Notes: generated by a model from the letters alone, not told the origin. Counted from the first letter of the stretch, positions 29,863 to 39,006 are shown. The stretch is 64,000 nt of DNA from Vogesella sp. LIG4 (GCF_900090205.1 NZ_LT607802.1:1061115-1125114); one strand, 5' to 3'. Program-made: numbers and translations.

Positions 29863-31578
29863 CTAGATATGGAATTCCGGCGGCGGCAGCAGCGCCTGCC
29901 AGGCAGCGAAGGTGGACAGGTACACCCGGCCGCTGAAGCGGCTGGCGAGACCTGCCTTGCCGAACACATCCCACACCGGCCCCTTTACCTCGGCCAGCTG
30001 CACGCGCACGCCGCGCTCGGCCAGGGTGTCGTCCAGCCGCTCCAGCATGGCGAGGCCGGTGATGTCCACGCGGTTCACCGCGCTCATCACCAGCAGCAGG
30101 GTATGCACCTGCCCGGCTGCGGCCAACCTTGCCAGCAGTGCATCGCGCACGTGGCGTGCATTGCCGAAATACAGGCTTTCGTCGATGCGCAGGATCAGTA
30201 CACCCGGCAGGGTCTGGCACTGCTGGTAGCGCTGCACATTGCGAAAGTGGCTGCCACCGGGCAGCAGGCCCAGTTCGGCCATATGCGGGCGGCTGCTCTT
30301 CATCAGCCACGCCGCCAGCGAGATCACCACCCCGGCCACGATGCCGCTGTCCACCCCCAGCCACAACACCAGCAGGAAGGTGACGGCGAAGGCAATGGCA
30401 TCGCTGCGCTCCGCCCGCCAGGCATGCAGCAGCGGCTGCAGCCGCACCTGCGGCGCCACCGCGGCAACGATGGTGGCGGCCAGCATGGTCAGCGGCAACG
30501 CCGACAACATGCCGCTGCCCCAGGCCAGCAGCGCGGCAATCAGCGCCGCGGTGATCAGCGATGCCAGCTGGCTGTTGGCACCGGCCTCGGCGTTCACCAC
30601 CGAACGGGTCAGCCCGCCGGTCACCGGAAAGCCGCCGCACAGGCCGGCACCGATATTGCAGACGCCCAGCGCCAGCAGTTCGCGATCCGGGTCCACCGTC
30701 TCGCGGCGCGGAATCGCCAGCAGCTGCGCCACCGACAGGCTCTGCACGTAATTGACCAGCGCGATGAAGAACGCCGGCATCACCAGCGGCAGCAGCCCGC
30801 AGGAGGGCAGCGCCGGCCAGGCCAGCGCCGGCAGCCCGGCCGGGATGCGGCCAACCTGCGGCAGCTGCCCCTGCCAGCCCGGCAGGCCGACCAGCAGCAT
30901 GCTGCCCAGCAGTGCCAGCAGCGGCAGACCGCGCACCAGCAATGCCTGCGGCAGGCCCCGCAGCCCCAGGCGATGCAGCAAGCGGCTCAGCCTGCTACGT
31001 CCCCACCACAGCAACAGCACGCCAGGGATGCCGATCAGCAGCGCCGGCCATGAGTAGTGGCCGGCATGTGCCCACAGGCTGGACAGAATGGCGGGCAGGC
31101 TGGCGCCGGGAGCGCGAAAACCGGCCAGCGGCCCCAGCTGGCTCAGCACGATCAGCAATGCCGACGCGGCGGTGAAGCCGGCCAGCACCGGTTCGGACAG
31201 CACGTCGGCCAGAAAACCCAGCCGCAGCAGGCCGAACAGCAACAGCAGCACGCCGGACAACAGCGCCAGCCAGATGGCGGCCAGCAGGTAATCGGTGGAG
31301 GCTGCCGCCAGGCCAAGCTTGCCCAGCGAGGCGGCCACCAGCAGCGAAGTCACCGCCATCGGCCCCACCGACTGCGCATGGCTGCGGCCCAGCAGCGCAT
31401 ACAAGGGCAGCGGCAGCAGGCTGGCATACAGGCCCAGCTGCGGCGGCAGCCCGGCCACCAGCGCGTAGGCCAGCCCCTGCGGCAGCAAAAGCAGTGCCAC
31501 CAGCAGCCCGGCGCTGATGTCGCCGACCAGCCATTGCCGCTGGTAATGCTGCAACCAGGGCGGCAGCCAGCGCGTCAT
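29863..31578 (-). CDS. SulP family anion transporter with STAS domain
   Basis: A 571-residue SLC26/SulP transporter. The N-terminal region has about 11-12 hydrophobic helices (GDISAGLLVALLLLPQGLAYAL, the SulP signature zone, then SVGPMAVTSLLV). The C-terminus is a STAS domain (about 440-560) with DESLYFGNARHVRDALL and MSAVNRVDITGLAMLERL. It probably carries sulfate, bicarbonate or a related anion across the inner membrane. Its start overlaps the stop of the upstream ArsR-type regulator (ATGA), so both form one operon. The regulator suggests that sulfur species are the relevant substrate; that is inference. 10-mer copies lie at 30118 and 30846. Confidence 0.92.
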   Translation of the reverse strand: MTRWLPPWLQHYQRQWLVGDISAGLLVALLLLPQGLAYALVAGLPPQLGLYASLLPLPLYALLGRSHAQSVGPMAVTSLLVAASLGKLGLAAASTDYLLAAIWLALLSGVLLLLFGLLRLGFLADVLSEPVLAGFTAASALLIVLSQLGPLAGFRAPGASLPAILSSLWAHAGHYSWPALLIGIPGVLLLWWGRSRLSRLLHRLGLRGLPQALLVRGLPLLALLGSMLLVGLPGWQGQLPQVGRIPAGLPALAWPALPSCGLLPLVMPAFFIALVNYVQSLSVAQLLAIPRRETVDPDRELLALGVCNIGAGLCGGFPVTGGLTRSVVNAEAGANSQLASLITAALIAALLAWGSGMLSALPLTMLAATIVAAVAPQVRLQPLLHAWRAERSDAIAFAVTFLLVLWLGVDSGIVAGVVISLAAWLMKSSRPHMAELGLLPGGSHFRNVQRYQQCQTLPGVLILRIDESLYFGNARHVRDALLARLAAAGQVHTLLLVMSAVNRVDITGLAMLERLDDTLAERGVRVQLAEVKGPVWDVFGKAGLASRFSGRVYLSTFAAWQALLPPPEFHI

Positions 31579-31910
31579 GTGCTGTGCGCGGTATCGGCAG
31601 CCACGGCAGTGCTTACCGTGCCGCAGTACAGCCCGTACAGCGTGTCCAGAATGGCGAGCGCCTGCTCGCTGGCCACGCTGTAGTAGATCCACTTGCCGTC
31701 GCGGCGGGTGCTCACCAGCGACTCGTTGCGCAGCACCCCCAGCTGCTGTGACAACGTGGGCTGGCGGATACTGGTGAGCCGCTCCAGCTCGGACACGGTT
31801 TTTTCGCCATCCACCAACTGGCACAGCAGCAGCAGCCGGTCCTCGTTGGCCAGGCTTTTCAGCAAGGCTGCCGCGCGGGATGCGTTGTCATGCAGTACAG
31901 TCAAATCCAT
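31575..31910 (-). CDS. bigR: ArsR-family persulfide-responsive repressor (BigR/SqrR-like)
   Basis: A 111-residue winged-helix ArsR protein. The recognition region is TSIRQPTLSQQLGVLRNESLV. Two cysteines, C30 in RLLLLCQL and C96 in LYGLYCG, are 66 residues apart, the same spacing as the sensing pair of BigR (C42/C108) and SqrR (C41/C107), which form a polysulfide bridge. The frame is open to 31934, but MDLTVLHDNA fits the family start. It is co-transcribed with the SulP gene and divergent from a persulfide dioxygenase, with an AT-rich palindrome between them. Repression of both units, relieved by persulfide, is a strong inference. Confidence 0.85.
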   Translation of the reverse strand: MDLTVLHDNASRAAALLKSLANEDRLLLLCQLVDGEKTVSELERLTSIRQPTLSQQLGVLRNESLVSTRRDGKWIYYSVASEQALAILDTLYGLYCGTVSTAVAADTAHST

Positions 31911-31965
31911 GGATATCCCCAATCTGTCTCCCACTGCCGCGCTGTCAGCGCAGCCACCGGAACAT

Positions 31966-31979
31966 TATATTTTAATATA
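31966..31979. promoter_or_regulatory. probable BigR-type operator
   Basis: Inverted arms TATATT (31966-31971) and AATATA (31974-31979) around TT, in a strongly AT-rich 35-base patch (about 31960-31995) between the divergent regulator and dioxygenase genes. AT-rich palindromes are known BigR operators. One site could control both promoters. Confidence 0.65.
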
Positions 31980-32020
31980 TAGTAAATAATATCAACACTT
32001 GTCTGTCAGCAGGAGCGGCA

Positions 32021-32881
32021 ATGCACGCAAGCATCCAAGCCTTCTTCGACCCGGTAACCGGCACCTACAGCTACGTGGTGTTCGATCACCCGGGTGGCCA
32101 CGCCGCCATCATCGACCCGGTGCTGGACTACGACCCCAAGGCTGGCCGCACTGCCACCGACAATGCCCAGCAGCTGGTGGACTTCATTACCGCCCGCGAG
32201 TTGCAGCTGGCGTGGATACTGGAAACCCATGCCCATGCCGACCACCTGACCGCCGCCGCCTGGCTGAAGCAGCGCCTGGGCGGGCGCACCGGCATAGGCC
32301 GCCATATCGATGCGGTGCAGCGGGTATTCAAGCCGATATTCCAGATGGAAGAAGACTTCGCCACCGATGGGCGGCAATTTGACCAGCTTTTTGCCGATGG
32401 CGACAGCCTGCAGCTGGGGGAACTGACGCTGCGCGTGCTGGCGCTGCCGGGCCATACCCCGGCCGACGTGGGCTACCAGGTGGGCGATGACGTGTTCATC
32501 GGCGACACCCTGTTCCAGCCGGACGTGGGCAGCGCCCGCTGCGACTTCCCCGGCGGCGATGCGCGCACCTTGTTCCATTCGGTGCAGCGCCTGCTGTCGC
32601 TCCCGGACAACACCCGGCTGTGGCTGTGCCACGACTACCCGCCCGACAGCCGCGCGCCCAGCGCCTGCAGCACGGTGGCCGAGCAGAAAGCGGCCAACGT
32701 CCACGTGCGCAGCGGCGTGAGCGAGGCGGACTTCGTTGCCCTGCGCCAGGCGCGCGACGCCACGCTGGGGGCGCCGGTGCTGCTGATTCCGTCGATACAG
32801 GTGAATATCCGCGCCGGCAACCTGCCGCCGCCGGCGGCCAACGGCCACGCCTACCTGAAGATTCCGCTGGACCTGCTGTAG
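32021..32881 (+). CDS. blh: MBL-fold persulfide dioxygenase (ETHE1/Blh-like)
   Basis: A 286-residue metallo-beta-lactamase-fold enzyme. The metal motif is THAHADH (about 68-74), with later ligands in LPGHTPAD and FIGDTLF. The start ASIQAFFDPVTGTYSYVVFD is typical of persulfide dioxygenases, non-haem iron enzymes that oxidise glutathione persulfide to sulfite. In Agrobacterium and Xylella the homologue Blh is controlled by BigR. Here it is divergent from a BigR-like gene with an operator between them, which supports a role in sulfide detoxification. The sequence AGCGGCCAAC (9 of 10 of the genome word) occurs at 32690. Confidence 0.9.
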   Translation: MHASIQAFFDPVTGTYSYVVFDHPGGHAAIIDPVLDYDPKAGRTATDNAQQLVDFITARELQLAWILETHAHADHLTAAAWLKQRLGGRTGIGRHIDAVQRVFKPIFQMEEDFATDGRQFDQLFADGDSLQLGELTLRVLALPGHTPADVGYQVGDDVFIGDTLFQPDVGSARCDFPGGDARTLFHSVQRLLSLPDNTRLWLCHDYPPDSRAPSACSTVAEQKAANVHVRSGVSEADFVALRQARDATLGAPVLLIPSIQVNIRAGNLPPPAANGHAYLKIPLDLL

Positions 32882-32927
32882 ACTGCAGTCATGATCCACA
32901 CCCGGGCGGAACCGGCCGCCCACCGGC

Positions 32928-33920
32928 ATGGCGCCTGCTCCCCTGCCTGCCGCGCCCTCGCAACTGGTGCACGAGCGCGGCCTTCCTGCCTTTGGCATGT
33001 ATCGCGGCATCGTGCCGGCGCTGTCCTGGCACGCGCTGGCCATGCCACCTTTGCGCCGCCTGACGCGCCGCCTGCACCACAAGCGCTGGCAATACGCCGC
33101 CTTCGCCCATGCCGATTTCTTCATCGGCGTGGCGGTGGTGGACGTGGGCTGGGCCGGCAGCGCCTTCGCCTACCTGTTCGACCGCCGCCAGGGCCGACTG
33201 CTGGCCGACTTCGACGCCACCGGCGCGCCGCTGCTGCACACCCGCCTGGAAAACCGCACCTTCGGCGACGCCACCTTCCGCCGCGGCAGCGACTGTATCG
33301 CCTTCCGCCACGCCGGCAGCCGGCTGGAACTCACCATCAACACCACGCCGCTGCGCCTGGCCGCCCACATCACCCTGCCGGCCGCCGACAGCGTGCTGGC
33401 CGCCATCGCCCCGGCCAACTGGCAGGCGCATGCCACCCACAAGAGCGGGGCGCTGGCCTGCAGCGGCTTTGCCGAATGCAATGGCGAGCGCCTGGCGCTG
33501 GACGGCTGCCAGGTCAGCCTGGACGCCTCCAACGGCCTTCTGGCGCGCGACACCAGCTGGCGCTGGGCCAGCGCCCACGCCGGGCCGCTGGGCTTCAACC
33601 TGCAGGCCGGCTATATGGGCGATGCGGAAAACGCCATCTGGCTGGAGGGCGTGCCGTGGCGCGTGGGCGCCGCGCAATTCGAATTCGATGCGGCCAACCC
33701 CCTGGCGCCGTGGCGCATCCACACCGACGACGGCGCAGTAGCGCTGACCTTCACCCCGGAGGGCGCGCGCAGCGGCGACAAGAACCTGCTGATCGCCAGC
33801 AGCCGCTACATCCAGCCGGTGGGCCGCTTCGATGGCTGGCTGCGCCACCCGCACAGCGGCGTGCTGTACCCGGTGGAAGCGCTGGCCGGTGTTACCGAAG
33901 ACCACCATTCGCGCTGGTAG
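32928..33920 (+). CDS. DUF2804 domain-containing protein
   Basis: A 330-residue protein covering the whole length of DUF2804. Family-type blocks are KRWQYAAFAHADFFIGVAVVD near residue 50 and DTSWRWASAHAGPLGFNL near 210, with a beta-rich body that suggests a lipocalin/carbohydrate-processing-like fold. No signal peptide or membrane helix is seen. Its biochemical role is unknown. The last codons (SRW stop, CGCGCTGGTAGCGC 33910-33923) are repeated as a direct copy at 34068-34081 on the far side of a dispersed repeat. Confidence 0.8.
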   Translation: MAPAPLPAAPSQLVHERGLPAFGMYRGIVPALSWHALAMPPLRRLTRRLHHKRWQYAAFAHADFFIGVAVVDVGWAGSAFAYLFDRRQGRLLADFDATGAPLLHTRLENRTFGDATFRRGSDCIAFRHAGSRLELTINTTPLRLAAHITLPAADSVLAAIAPANWQAHATHKSGALACSGFAECNGERLALDGCQVSLDASNGLLARDTSWRWASAHAGPLGFNLQAGYMGDAENAIWLEGVPWRVGAAQFEFDAANPLAPWRIHTDDGAVALTFTPEGARSGDKNLLIASSRYIQPVGRFDGWLRHPHSGVLYPVEALAGVTEDHHSRW

Positions 33921-33923
33921 CGC

Positions 33924-34067
33924 ACCAGGCTGCTGACAAAGTGCTTCGTTTACACACCACCGGACCCGGCACGGCCGGGCCGATCCAGCCAAGTGCTTGC
34001 ATCGGCAGCCTTCCTGTCTACAAAACAAAGTCCTTCCGCATGGCGAAGAACTTTGTCGGTACGCTCT
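33924..34067 (+). repeat. dispersed ~135-bp repeat, copy A, with 14-bp direct flanks
   Basis: The body, 33930-34060, begins CTGCTGACAAAGTGCTTCG and includes GCCGATCCAGCCAAG, GGCAGCCTTCC and a terminal hairpin AAAGTCCTTCCGCA/TGGCGAAGAACTTT. It matches copy B (58417-58558, opposite strand) along its whole length and copy C (45056-45163, opposite strand) over the distal half. It is flanked by the perfect 14-bp direct repeat CGCGCTGGTAGCGC (33910-33923 and 34068-34081), like a target-site duplication. Confidence 0.75.
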
Positions 34068-34122
34068 CGCGCTGGTAGCGCGCCACCCACCGCGGCACAA
34101 CGTTGGCCGCAAGGAGCCCGCC

Positions 34123-34785
34123 TTGAAACATGCCGCCGTGCACGGCCACCTGCTGGGCGAACGCGCCGTGGTGCTGAACTCGCCGCCACCGGCCACCCTC
34201 GCCTGCCAGCGCCGCATCTGGTGGCTGGCCGACACCCTGCGCACGCAAGGCGACTTCATCGATATCGTTCCCGGCATGAACAACCTCACCGTGATCCTCG
34301 ACCCGGCGCGCCACGACGGCGCGGCGGTGCTCGACCAGCTGATGGCGCTGTGGCAGCAGGCCAGCAGCGCCGTACTGCCGCAGCGGCGGGTGAATATCCC
34401 GGTGCACTACGGCGGCGAGCACGGCCCGGACCTGGCAGCGGTGGCGGCGCACTGCGGGCTGTCGGAGCAAGAAGTCATCGCCCGCCACAGCGCCGCGCGC
34501 TACACCGTGTTCTTTCTCGGCTTCCAGCCCGGCTTCGCCTACCTGGGCGGGCTGCCGCCGGCGCTGGCCACCCCGCGCCGCGCCGAACCACGGCTGGCGG
34601 TGCCGGCCGGCAGCGTCGGCATCGGCGGCGAGCAGACCGGCATCTACCCGGCCACCAGCCCCGGCGGCTGGCAGCTGATCGGCCGCACCACACTGGCGCT
34701 GTTCGACCCGCAGCGCGAGCCGCCCAGCCTGCTGCTGCCGGGCGACCGCGTGCGCTTCGTGGCACAGGAGCCCGGCCATGCTTGA
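34123..34785 (+). CDS. pxpB: 5-oxoprolinase subunit PxpB
   Basis: A 220-residue KipI/PxpB-type protein with NLTVILDP, the [13 protein letters not shown] motif and the C-terminal [21 protein letters not shown] block, all typical. With PxpA and PxpC it forms the ATP-dependent prokaryotic 5-oxoprolinase that turns pyroglutamate into glutamate. The start is TTG at 34123, set by a strong AAGGAG (34111-34116) six bases upstream; the nearby ATG at 34130 is out of frame. The AAGGAG partly overlaps a GTTGGCCGCA copy (34102-34111). It overlaps pxpC by eight bases. Confidence 0.93.
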   Translation: MKHAAVHGHLLGERAVVLNSPPPATLACQRRIWWLADTLRTQGDFIDIVPGMNNLTVILDPARHDGAAVLDQLMALWQQASSAVLPQRRVNIPVHYGGEHGPDLAAVAAHCGLSEQEVIARHSAARYTVFFLGFQPGFAYLGGLPPALATPRRAEPRLAVPAGSVGIGGEQTGIYPATSPGGWQLIGRTTLALFDPQREPPSLLLPGDRVRFVAQEPGHA

Positions 34786-35722
34786 GATTCTCCGCCCCGG
34801 CGTGCAGACCACGGTGCAGGATCTGGGCCGCCACGGCCTGCGCCACCTGGGCATTGCCCAGAACGGCGCGCTGGATACGTCGGCACTGCTGCTGGGCAAC
34901 CGCCTGCTGGGCAATGCGGCCAACCTTGCCGCACTGGAAATCGCCCTGGGCCCGGTGGCCATCCGCTTCGGCCGCGACGGCTGGTTCGCGCTGACCGGCG
35001 CCGACTTTGCCGCCACACTGGACGACGAGCCGGCCTGGTGCGGCTGGCGCCTGCCCTGCCGCGCCGGGCAGATACTGCGCCTGGCCGGCGGCCACCACGG
35101 CATGCGCGCCTACCTGTGCGTGGATGGCGGCATCGACGTGCCGCTGGTACTGGGCGCACGCGCCACCGACCTCAAGGCGGCATACGGCGGCCACCACGGC
35201 CGCGCCCTGCAGGCCGGCGACCGGCTGCCGCAGGGTGCCGCCAGGTCGCTGCCGCGGCGGCTGGGGGTGTACCAGCGGCCATGGCAGCCGCTGCTGCGCG
35301 CCATTCCCGGCCCGGAATACCATGAATTCGACGCCGCCAGCCGGCACGCCTTCTGGCAACACCCGTGGACGGTAAGCCCGCACAGCAACCGCATGGGCTA
35401 CCGGCTGCAGGGCACGGCGCTGCAGCGCAACCACGGCGGCGAGCTGCTGTCTCACGCGGTACTGCCCGGCGTGGTGCAGGTGCCGCCGAACGGCCAGCCC
35501 ATCGTACTGCTGGCCGATGCGCAGACCACCGGCGGCTACCCGCGCATCGCCAGCGTGATCGATGCCGACCTGTGGTTGCTGGCGCAGGCGCGCCCCGGCA
35601 GCCGGCTGCACTTCGTGGAGTGCGACCTGGCCACCGCCCGCGCCGCGCGGGAACACTGGCTGCGCGACTGGCGCCGCTTCGAACTGGCCGCCTGGGGCAG
35701 CGGCCAACTTCCCTCCCTGTGA
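34778..35722 (+). CDS. pxpC: 5-oxoprolinase subunit PxpC
   Basis: A 314-residue KipA/PxpC-type protein: [44 protein letters not shown] and [11 protein letters not shown] are typical landmarks of the biotin-dependent carboxylase-like domain. It forms a complex with PxpB. It overlaps pxpB by eight bases and precedes pxpA by 14 bases, so the three are an operon. A TGCGGCCAAC copy lies at 34915. Confidence 0.93.
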   Translation: MLEILRPGVQTTVQDLGRHGLRHLGIAQNGALDTSALLLGNRLLGNAANLAALEIALGPVAIRFGRDGWFALTGADFAATLDDEPAWCGWRLPCRAGQILRLAGGHHGMRAYLCVDGGIDVPLVLGARATDLKAAYGGHHGRALQAGDRLPQGAARSLPRRLGVYQRPWQPLLRAIPGPEYHEFDAASRHAFWQHPWTVSPHSNRMGYRLQGTALQRNHGGELLSHAVLPGVVQVPPNGQPIVLLADAQTTGGYPRIASVIDADLWLLAQARPGSRLHFVECDLATARAAREHWLRDWRRFELAAWGSGQLPSL

Positions 35723-35736
35723 ACTGGAACCTGGCA

Positions 35737-36474
35737 ATGCACATAGACCTGAATGCCGATGTCGGCGAAGGCTGCGGCGACGATGCCGCCATCCTGGCCT
35801 GCGTCAGCTCGGCCAATATCGCCTGCGGCTGGCACGCCGGCGATGCCGCCACCATGCGCGCCGCAGTGCGCGCCGCGCTGGCGCATGGCGTGGCCATCGG
35901 CGCCCACCCCAGCTTTCCCGACCGCGAAAACTTCGGCCGCAGCGCCATGCAGCGCACGCCGGTGCAGGTGCATGCCGATGTCGGCGCACAGTTGGCCGCA
36001 CTGGCCGCCATCGTGCGCGAGGAAGGCGGCCAGCTGGTGCACGTCAAACCGCATGGCGCGCTGTACAACCAGGCGGCGCGTGACGCGGTGCTGGCCGATG
36101 CCATTGCCGCCGCGGTGCGCGACTTCGACCCGGCGCTGAAGCTGATGGGGCTGGCCGGCAGCGAGTCGATCCGCGCCGCCGCACGCCATGGTCTGGCCGC
36201 CATCGAGGAAGTCTTCGCCGACCGCGGCTACCTGGCCGACGGCAGCCTGGCGCCGCGCGGCAGCCCCGGCGCGGTCATCGAGGATGCCGACACCGCGCTG
36301 GCACAGACGCTGCAGCTGATTGAGCACGGCAGTGTGCGCAGCCTGGACGGGCAACACATCGCACTGCGCGCCGACAGCGTGTGCCTGCACGGCGACGGCG
36401 CCCACGCGCTGGCCTTCGCCCGCCTGCTGCGCCAGCAGCTGCAGGCGCGCGGCATTGTTATCCGCCCGGCCTGA
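35737..36474 (+). CDS. pxpA: 5-oxoprolinase subunit PxpA (LamB/YcsF family)
   Basis: A 245-residue LamB/YcsF protein. The N-terminus [11 protein letters not shown] and [13 protein letters not shown], then [12 protein letters not shown] and [10 protein letters not shown], are the family signatures; the aspartate and histidines form the active site of the TIM-barrel-like hydrolase. It completes the 5-oxoprolinase complex. ATG at 35737 gives the usual start [21 protein letters not shown] copy lies at 35991. Confidence 0.95.
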   Translation: MHIDLNADVGEGCGDDAAILACVSSANIACGWHAGDAATMRAAVRAALAHGVAIGAHPSFPDRENFGRSAMQRTPVQVHADVGAQLAALAAIVREEGGQLVHVKPHGALYNQAARDAVLADAIAAAVRDFDPALKLMGLAGSESIRAAARHGLAAIEEVFADRGYLADGSLAPRGSPGAVIEDADTALAQTLQLIEHGSVRSLDGQHIALRADSVCLHGDGAHALAFARLLRQQLQARGIVIRPA

Positions 36475-36495
36475 ACCTTGAACCGGAGCACTGCC

Positions 36496-36942
36496 ATGAA
36501 CCCCACCCTGCGCCCCGCCCGGCCCGCCGATGCCCAGGCCCTGGCCACCCTGTCCACCCAGCTGGGTTACCCGGTGGCACCGGCAACGTTGGCCGCACGG
36601 CTGGACACGCTGCTGGCGGCGCCGGAACAGCATGTTGTCCAGGTGGTCGAAGTGGAGGGACGGGTGTGCGGCTGGATACACGGCTTTGTGCGGCCGCTGC
36701 TGGAATCCGCCACCTGCGTGGAGGTAGGCGGCCTGGTGGTGGCCGAAGACTGCCGTGGCCAGGGGCTGGGCGCGCAGCTGCTGGCCGCCTGCGAAGCCTG
36801 GGCCGCCGCGCGCGGCATTGCCGAGGTCAACGTGCGCTGCGCCGAGCATCGCAGCGACGCCCATCGCTTCTACCGGCGCGAGGGCTACAGTCATATCAAG
36901 AACCAGCTGACTTTTCGCAAAACGGTAGCGAAAACCCCATGA
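36496..36942 (+). CDS. GNAT family N-acetyltransferase
   Basis: A 148-residue acetyltransferase with the acetyl-CoA motif A, EDCRGQGLGAQLLAACEAWA, and the C-terminal HRFYRREGYSH motif B. The substrate is unknown. GGAG (about 36485-36488) precedes the ATG at 36496; an in-frame TTG at 36478 lacks such a site. It follows pxpA by 21 bases and may belong to the same transcript. One 10-mer copy (36588) lies inside. Confidence 0.88.
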   Translation: MNPTLRPARPADAQALATLSTQLGYPVAPATLAARLDTLLAAPEQHVVQVVEVEGRVCGWIHGFVRPLLESATCVEVGGLVVAEDCRGQGLGAQLLAACEAWAAARGIAEVNVRCAEHRSDAHRFYRREGYSHIKNQLTFRKTVAKTP

Positions 36943-37068
36943 ACCGCGTGGTGGGTGCCGGCCGTGGTCGTGGTAGCATGGCGCCCGACAAAATCCAGAG
37001 TAAACACACCAATCCCCTGACCGCCTGCCCCGCCGCCCGCGGACAGGTCATTGCTACAGGAGAACATC

Positions 37069-37638
37069 ATGGGCCTGCTTAGCTCCCTGCTGGACCACAA
37101 CCGCGCCTTCGTCGAAGCGCGCGAGTACGAACAATTCGAGACCGACAAATTCCCGGACAAGAACCTGGCAGTGCTGGCCTGCATGGACGCACGCCTGGTG
37201 GAACTGCTGCCCAAGGCCATGGGCCTGAAGAACGGCGACGCCAAGCTGATCAAGAACGCCGGCGCCCTGGTTACCCACCAGTGGGGTTCGGTGATGCGCA
37301 GCCTGCTGGTTGCCGTCTACGAGTTGCGCGCCGAGGAAATCTGCGTGGTGGCACACCACGACTGCGGCATGCGCGCCATCGACCCGAACCGCATCCTGGC
37401 CAGTGCCCAGGAACGCGGCGTGTCCGCCGACACCATCGCCACCCTGCGCGGTGCCGGCATCGACCTGGACGGCTGGCTGAAAGGCTTCGACAACGTGCAC
37501 GACAGCGTGCGCCATACCGTGGCCACCATCCGCAGCCACCCGCTGATGCCGAAAGACATCCCGGTGCACGGCCTGGTGATCCATCCGGCCACCGGCAAGC
37601 TGGACCTGATCATCGACGGCTACCTGCCGCAGGTCTGA
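37069..37638 (+). CDS. beta-class carbonic anhydrase
   Basis: A 189-residue beta-carbonic anhydrase of the short bacterial type. Zinc ligands are C38 in LACMDARL (with the D-R dyad), H96 and C99 in AHHDCGM. It interconverts CO2 and bicarbonate in the cytoplasm. ACAGGAG immediately upstream (37057-37062) sets the ATG at 37069. The stop overlaps a possible nadD start (TGATG). Confidence 0.93.
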   Translation: MGLLSSLLDHNRAFVEAREYEQFETDKFPDKNLAVLACMDARLVELLPKAMGLKNGDAKLIKNAGALVTHQWGSVMRSLLVAVYELRAEEICVVAHHDCGMRAIDPNRILASAQERGVSADTIATLRGAGIDLDGWLKGFDNVHDSVRHTVATIRSHPLMPKDIPVHGLVIHPATGKLDLIIDGYLPQV

Positions 37639-37706
37639 TGCCCACCGGCAAGCAACAGCCAGCCACAGCGGCAGCACCTGCGCACAGCGGGGCTGCCGCT
37701 GTGGCC

Positions 37707-38348
37707 ATGCGCCGCGTCGGCATGTTCGGCGGCACTTTCGACCCCATTCACGCCGCCCACCTGCGCATGGCGGAAGCGTTCTTCAGCCAGTGCCGGCTGG
37801 ACGCGCTGCGGCTGATCCCCGCCGGCAACCCCTACCATCGCGACAGCGGCCCGCAGGCCAGCGCCGTGGAGCGCCTGGCCATGGTGCAGCTGGCCATTGC
37901 CGGCCATGCCGGCTGGCAGGCCGACGACCGCGAAGTACGGCGCGCACGCCCGGCCTACACCGTGGAAACACTGGAAGAACTGCACGCCGAGCTGGGGCCG
38001 GAGTGCCAGCTGTGGCTGCTGATCGGCGGCGACTCGCTGCACAATCTGCCCGCCTGGCAGCGCTGGCAGGACATCCTGCGCCTGGCCAATATCGTGGTGG
38101 CGGTACGCCCCGGTTTCGATGCGGCCAACCTCCCTGCCGCACTGCAGCCCTACTGGCAGCAAGTGCCTGATTTTTCAAACAGCGCGCCTTCCGGTACAAT
38201 CCGCGCCCTGACCTTGCCCCCCGTTCCCCTTTCCGCCACCGAACTGCGCCACAAACTGGCCGGTGGCGAGGACTGCAGCGGGCTGATTCCCGCCGGTGTA
38301 CTGCAATACATCCACCGGCATCAGCTATACCGGAGTACGGCAAGGTAA
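37707..38348 (+). CDS. nadD: nicotinate-nucleotide adenylyltransferase
   Basis: A 213-residue NadD, which joins ATP and nicotinate mononucleotide to make deamido-NAD. The nucleotidyltransferase motif is GMFGGTFDPIHAAHLRMAE, where the usual HxGH is HAAH, and the second motif SATELRHKLA is the ISSTxIR equivalent. ATG 37707 gives the family length; an in-frame ATG at 37638, overlapping the carbonic anhydrase stop, would add 23 alanine/glutamine-rich residues. One 10-mer copy lies at 38120. A MITE-like repeat follows and then rsfS, the common nadD-rsfS-rlmH order. Confidence 0.93.
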   Translation: MRRVGMFGGTFDPIHAAHLRMAEAFFSQCRLDALRLIPAGNPYHRDSGPQASAVERLAMVQLAIAGHAGWQADDREVRRARPAYTVETLEELHAELGPECQLWLLIGGDSLHNLPAWQRWQDILRLANIVVAVRPGFDAANLPAALQPYWQQVPDFSNSAPSGTIRALTLPPVPLSATELRHKLAGGEDCSGLIPAGVLQYIHRHQLYRSTAR

Positions 38349-38359
38349 GGGGCGCCATC

Positions 38360-38497
38360 AATTTATTCACGATCTAGCGAGCTAGAGCGAGACAAGGCGG
38401 AAACGGCTGAGGGAGCGGAATTGACATCGCGTCAATGAGCATCCCGAAGACGGTTTCAACGCCGTATCGCCGACGCGCAGCAGATCGTGCACAGATT
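38360..38497. mobile_element. MITE-like repeat, copy 1 (nadD-rsfS gap)
   Basis: A 138-bp element whose ends are imperfect inverted repeats, AATTTATTCACGATCT (38360-38375) and AGATCGTGCACAGATT (38482-38497). The 103-base core starting GCGAGACAAGGCGGAAAC is about 90 percent identical to copy 2 at 52313-52446. The core holds an internal palindrome ATTGAC-ATCGC-GTCAAT; copy 2 keeps the arms but changes the loop. There is no reading frame inside. Confidence 0.8.
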
Positions 38498-38637
38498 CTG
38501 ATGCGTCCCGCCGCCGGGCGCTCTGTGCCCGAGCTGCCAACTGCCGCTGTCCGCGGCACCCCGATCTTTTACGGAACCTCTGGCCGCCGCGACCGCTGCC
38601 CCGCCGCCATGTCCCGCAACGTACTGCAAGGAAACTC

Positions 38638-39006
38638 ATGGAAGTTCAAGACATCGCCAAACTGGCCGTCGAAGCCCTGGAAGACGTAAAGGGCAAGGAT
38701 ATCGTCGAGCTCGACACCACCAATCTGACCTCACTGTTCGCCCGCATGATCGTGTGCACTGGTGACTCCAACCGCCAGGTGAAGGCACTGGCCAACAACG
38801 TGGCCGTGACCCTGAAGGAAGCCGGCGTGGAGCTGGTTGGCTCCGAAGGCCACGAAAGCGGCGAATGGGTGCTGGTGGATGCCGGCGACGTGGTAGTGCA
38901 CGTGATGCTGCCGGCCGTGCGCGACTACTACGACCTCGAAGCGCTGTGGGGCGGCCAGAAGCCGTCCTTCAACCCGGTGGGCCGTCCGTGGAACGCTGCC
39001 GTTTAA
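38638..39006 (+). CDS. rsfS: ribosome silencing factor RsfS
   Basis: A 122-residue RsfS (Iojap family) with DTTNLTSLFARMIVCTGDSNRQ and EGHESGEWVLVDAGDVVVHVM. It binds L14 on the 50S subunit and stops subunit joining under starvation. AAGGAAACTC just upstream gives a good ribosome site. rlmH follows after 72 bases, which hold an inverted pair of the genome 10-mer. Confidence 0.96.
   Translation: MEVQDIAKLAVEALEDVKGKDIVELDTTNLTSLFARMIVCTGDSNRQVKALANNVAVTLKEAGVELVGSEGHESGEWVLVDAGDVVVHVMLPAVRDYYDLEALWGGQKPSFNPVGRPWNAAV

Noticed and set aside
32891..34078. A 395-codon frame ending in SRW, like the DUF2804 protein
   Set aside because: It is a different frame of the DUF2804 gene, running into the repeat. 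The matching end results from the 14-bp duplication.
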